Shown: positions 6,286 through 8,099 of the stretch, piece after piece
Numbering within the stretch: the first letter of the stretch is position 1
How the letters are laid out: each line of letters opens with the position of its first letter
Translations under genes and position numbers: made by a program
NCBI GenBank assembly: GCA_947462695.1
Contig: CANHQC010000079.1
Span: forward strand, 1 to 8,099
DNA from: Flavobacteriales bacterium
Lineage (GTDB): Bacteria; Bacteroidota; Bacteroidia; Flavobacteriales_D; Crocinitomicaceae
Direction: 5' to 3'
Length of the DNA: 8,099 bases
Notes under the pieces: model-generated
The model's input: the letters and a program-made list of their open reading frames with translations, nothing else
Told to the model about the DNA's origin: nothing
Database searches by the model: none

Positions 6286-7199
6286 TAAATAGGATGCGTA
6301 AATAGGAGTGATATAAGTCCGATCAACATACTCAATTTAAGCAATTGATCTTGTGTTTTAATGGTTCGTATACCGGTGAAAATAATCAATATAATGATAA
6401 CCTGATTTAAAACGGCAACGATGTAAAAAGGAACTGATGTGTAAAGAGATTGACTAATTGGTGTAATCGAATTAAGCACGTAAATAGCCAAAATCAATGG
6501 GAAAACGAGTAAAAGAAGAAGCACGATGAAGTGACTTCTCCTAACGCCCAAAGTAAGGGGTAACGTTTGTGCATTTAATCGTTTGTCTCCTTCAATATCT
6601 TGAATGTCTTTTATGATTTCACGGGCTAAATTCTGAATAAATGCAAAAAAAGAAAGCCAAAAGATAAAGTCAATAGCAACGGAATGAATGGGTGAATGAA
6701 TGCCATGAAGTTCATTTAGTTTAACAAAAAACAGTAGCGTCAATAATGGGATCATAGCTGTCAGTATGGCGACTATAATATTGCCAACAAGCCCTTTTCG
6801 TTTAAAGGTGAAGCTGTAAAACCACAAGAGGTTAATCGACAACAAATGCACAAAAGCAAAGCTGTACGTTTGATAGTAAATACTCAGGTATAAAGCGATA
6901 ACAAACGCCACGCCATTAAAGAACCAATGCGTAACAATCGCCCAACGAGGTTTGATGTATTTAGTTATGATTAAGCGGTCCGGTTTATTGATCCGATCGG
7001 CCTTAACATCGAAATAATCATTTATAATATTACCTGCTGCTGCTATAATTAACGTGGAGAATACCAATAATCCAAAGTTCAACTGATCCATCCAATCAAA
7101 CGATAAAAACTGAGCGCCAGATAAGAAATAGAGTACGCCATACATCGTCAAAGCAATAATGACAAGGTTTATTGGTCGAATAAGTTGAATGAACTTCAT
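6285..7199 (-). CDS. UbiA-family prenyltransferase (geranylgeranylglycerol-phosphate type)
   Basis: Integral inner-membrane enzyme that transfers a polyprenyl chain from its diphosphate to an acceptor. The 304 residues form about eight or nine hydrophobic segments. The first Asp-rich motif, NIINDYFDVKAD (57-68), holds Asp61, Asp64 and Asp68; the second, KDIQDIEGD (197-205), holds Asp198, Asp201 and Asp205. Both bind the Mg-diphosphate of the donor in this superfamily. The overall pattern (NDYFDVKADRINKPDR, EIIKDIQDIEGDK, TLPLTLG) resembles the Bacteroidota proteins annotated as geranylgeranylglycerol-phosphate geranylgeranyltransferase, related to the archaeal ether-lipid enzyme, more than UbiA or MenA quinone enzymes. 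The true acceptor is uncertain. The gene starts 1 nt after the PorE-like stop (TAATATG) and overlaps maf by one base. No Shine-Dalgarno sequence precedes it, so translation is probably coupled to the gene upstream. Confidence 0.92.
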   Translation of the reverse strand: MKFIQLIRPINLVIIALTMYGVLYFLSGAQFLSFDWMDQLNFGLLVFSTLIIAAAGNIINDYFDVKADRINKPDRLIITKYIKPRWAIVTHWFFNGVAFVIALYLSIYYQTYSFAFVHLLSINLLWFYSFTFKRKGLVGNIIVAILTAMIPLLTLLFFVKLNELHGIHSPIHSVAIDFIFWLSFFAFIQNLAREIIKDIQDIEGDKRLNAQTLPLTLGVRRSHFIVLLLLLVFPLILAIYVLNSITPISQSLYTSVPFYIVAVLNQVIIILIIFTGIRTIKTQDQLLKLSMLIGLISLLFTHPI

Positions 7200-7200
7200 A

Positions 7201-8099
7201 TTACTTTAGAATTCGGTATTCTGTTCGACGATTAAGCTGATGTGCTTTTTCAATGGCTATTTCGTTTGGTAGTTGGACAAGTTTTTCATCTGTTACCACT
7301 GGTTTTGATTCACCGTATCCTTTTGCTTCGACGCGATTTGGATCAATTCCTTTATCAATAAGATAACTGTATACCGCTTTTGCTCTATTTGTTGACAGGG
7401 TCATGTTTTCTTTGGCATCTCCTCTTGTATCAGTGTGACCACCAATCTCAATTCGAATGGTCGGATTACTTGTCATAAACTCGACTAATTTATTCAATTC
7501 AGGATAGGAGGAAGGACGCAAAAGGGCACTATTTAAGTCAAAGAAAATATTATCCAAACGAACAGGTTCATCACTACTCAATGGAATCATTGGCACATCC
7601 ATGTGAACAGATGTTAAGTTGTCTGGATTGGTCATGTTAAAGTTTTGAGAGAAAAAAGTGTATCCTGGGTAGGTTACATTTAGTGCATATTCTCTATTCA
7701 ACGGCAATGTTACCATAAACTCACCGGTAATTTTATCTGCTTCTGAGAGAATTATCTCTTTGCCTGAACTTACATCGATAAGTTGAAATTTACCCCCTAA
7801 TGGTTTTTTTGTGAGCGCATCAAATACGATTCCATCAAAGTATAACGTGCGGGTTGGTTTAAATTCTTCAGGTAATTCAAAGTAATAAATGTCAAGTCCT
7901 CCATATCCACCAGATCGATCCGAAGCAAAAAAAGCAATATCTCCCTCTGGGGAAACAAGCAATGAATTTTCATCAAATTCAGTATTTATTGGAAAACCTA
8001 GATTTTCAGGTTTTGACCATTGACCATTTTCTTTCAATCGTGTCACGAAAATATCCGATCCACCCATTCCAATGTGTCCTTTTGAAGCGAAATACAACG
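7201..8099 (-). CDS. PorE-like PD40/regulatory-domain/OmpA envelope protein, 5'-truncated by window edge
   Basis: The 3' part (about 299 codons) of a multidomain envelope protein; the frame continues past the right edge. The apparent start at 8097 is an internal Leu codon in LYFASKGHIGMGGSDIF, so the real start is outside. Residues 1-75 show two blades of a PD40/WD40-like propeller (YFASKGHIGMGGSDIF and FFASDRSGGYGGLDIYY). Residues about 85-172 form a carboxypeptidase-regulatory-like beta sandwich (LYFDGIVFDALTKKPL to VPMIPL). From 179 to the end is an OmpA C-terminal domain with NIFFDLNSA, GHTDTRGD (Asp223), LSTNRAKAV (Arg238, at canonical spacing) and terminal NRRTEYRI. This order is that of PorE, a periplasmic type IX secretion component that binds peptidoglycan. 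Many Bacteroidota carry several paralogues, so the exact role is open. It heads the visible part of an operon with the UbiA and maf genes. Confidence 0.88.
   Translation of the reverse strand, partial: LYFASKGHIGMGGSDIFVTRLKENGQWSKPENLGFPINTEFDENSLLVSPEGDIAFFASDRSGGYGGLDIYYFELPEEFKPTRTLYFDGIVFDALTKKPLGGKFQLIDVSSGKEIILSEADKITGEFMVTLPLNREYALNVTYPGYTFFSQNFNMTNPDNLTSVHMDVPMIPLSSDEPVRLDNIFFDLNSALLRPSSYPELNKLVEFMTSNPTIRIEIGGHTDTRGDAKENMTLSTNRAKAVYSYLIDKGIDPNRVEAKGYGESKPVVTDEKLVQLPNEIAIEKAHQLNRRTEYRILK

Noticed and set aside
1..8099. Mobile, defence, CRISPR or phage system
   Set aside because: No transposase, integrase, nuclease, repeat array, long inverted repeat or tRNA is visible. All coding space is taken by housekeeping and envelope genes of similar base composition.

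Overview
The window looks like ordinary chromosomal sequence from an AT-rich member of the Bacteroidota, most likely Flavobacteriales. Three things suggest this. The start codons lack Shine-Dalgarno sequences. Several genes carry the Bacteroidota-type promoter (TTG/TTTG, about 19 bp, TAnnTTTG). The gene content also fits: a PorE-like propeller/regulatory-domain/OmpA protein, a jelly-roll/OmpA protein with a Bacteroidota-type N-terminal domain, and a UbiA enzyme of the geranylgeranylglycerol-phosphate type. Genus-level placement (something like the Crocinitomicaceae) is only an impression.

Layout: 3-1871 (+) is the 3' portion of a TonB-dependent receptor, ending in a hairpin terminator. Convergent to it is a minus-strand lipoprotein gene of unknown function (1917-2687). 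A 56-bp divergent spacer separates this from a plus-strand run: ung (2744-3415), hemE (3455-4495) and a secreted jelly-roll/OmpA protein (4476-5666, overlapping the end of hemE by 20 bp). Convergent to that run is a tightly packed minus-strand operon, read from the right edge: a PorE-like OmpA protein (5' end outside the window), then a UbiA prenyltransferase (1-nt gap), then maf (TAATG overlap). The ompA-like and maf genes share a strong hairpin terminator that lies inside the last maf codons.

Functionally this is a mixture of housekeeping (uracil repair, haem synthesis, non-canonical nucleotide removal, polyprenyl lipid chemistry) and envelope proteins (receptor, lipoprotein, two OmpA-domain peptidoglycan anchors). 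Coding density is very high and no gene-free stretch exceeds about 60 bp. I saw no RNA gene, insertion sequence, CRISPR array, phage gene or defence gene.

I did not find a convincing undescribed multi-gene system. The points most worth a second look are: promoters so close to start codons that the mRNAs would be leaderless or nearly so, a promoter buried in the 3' end of hemE, terminators embedded in opposing coding sequence, a Ung variant with Pro in place of the His of GQDPYH, and two uncharacterised envelope proteins.
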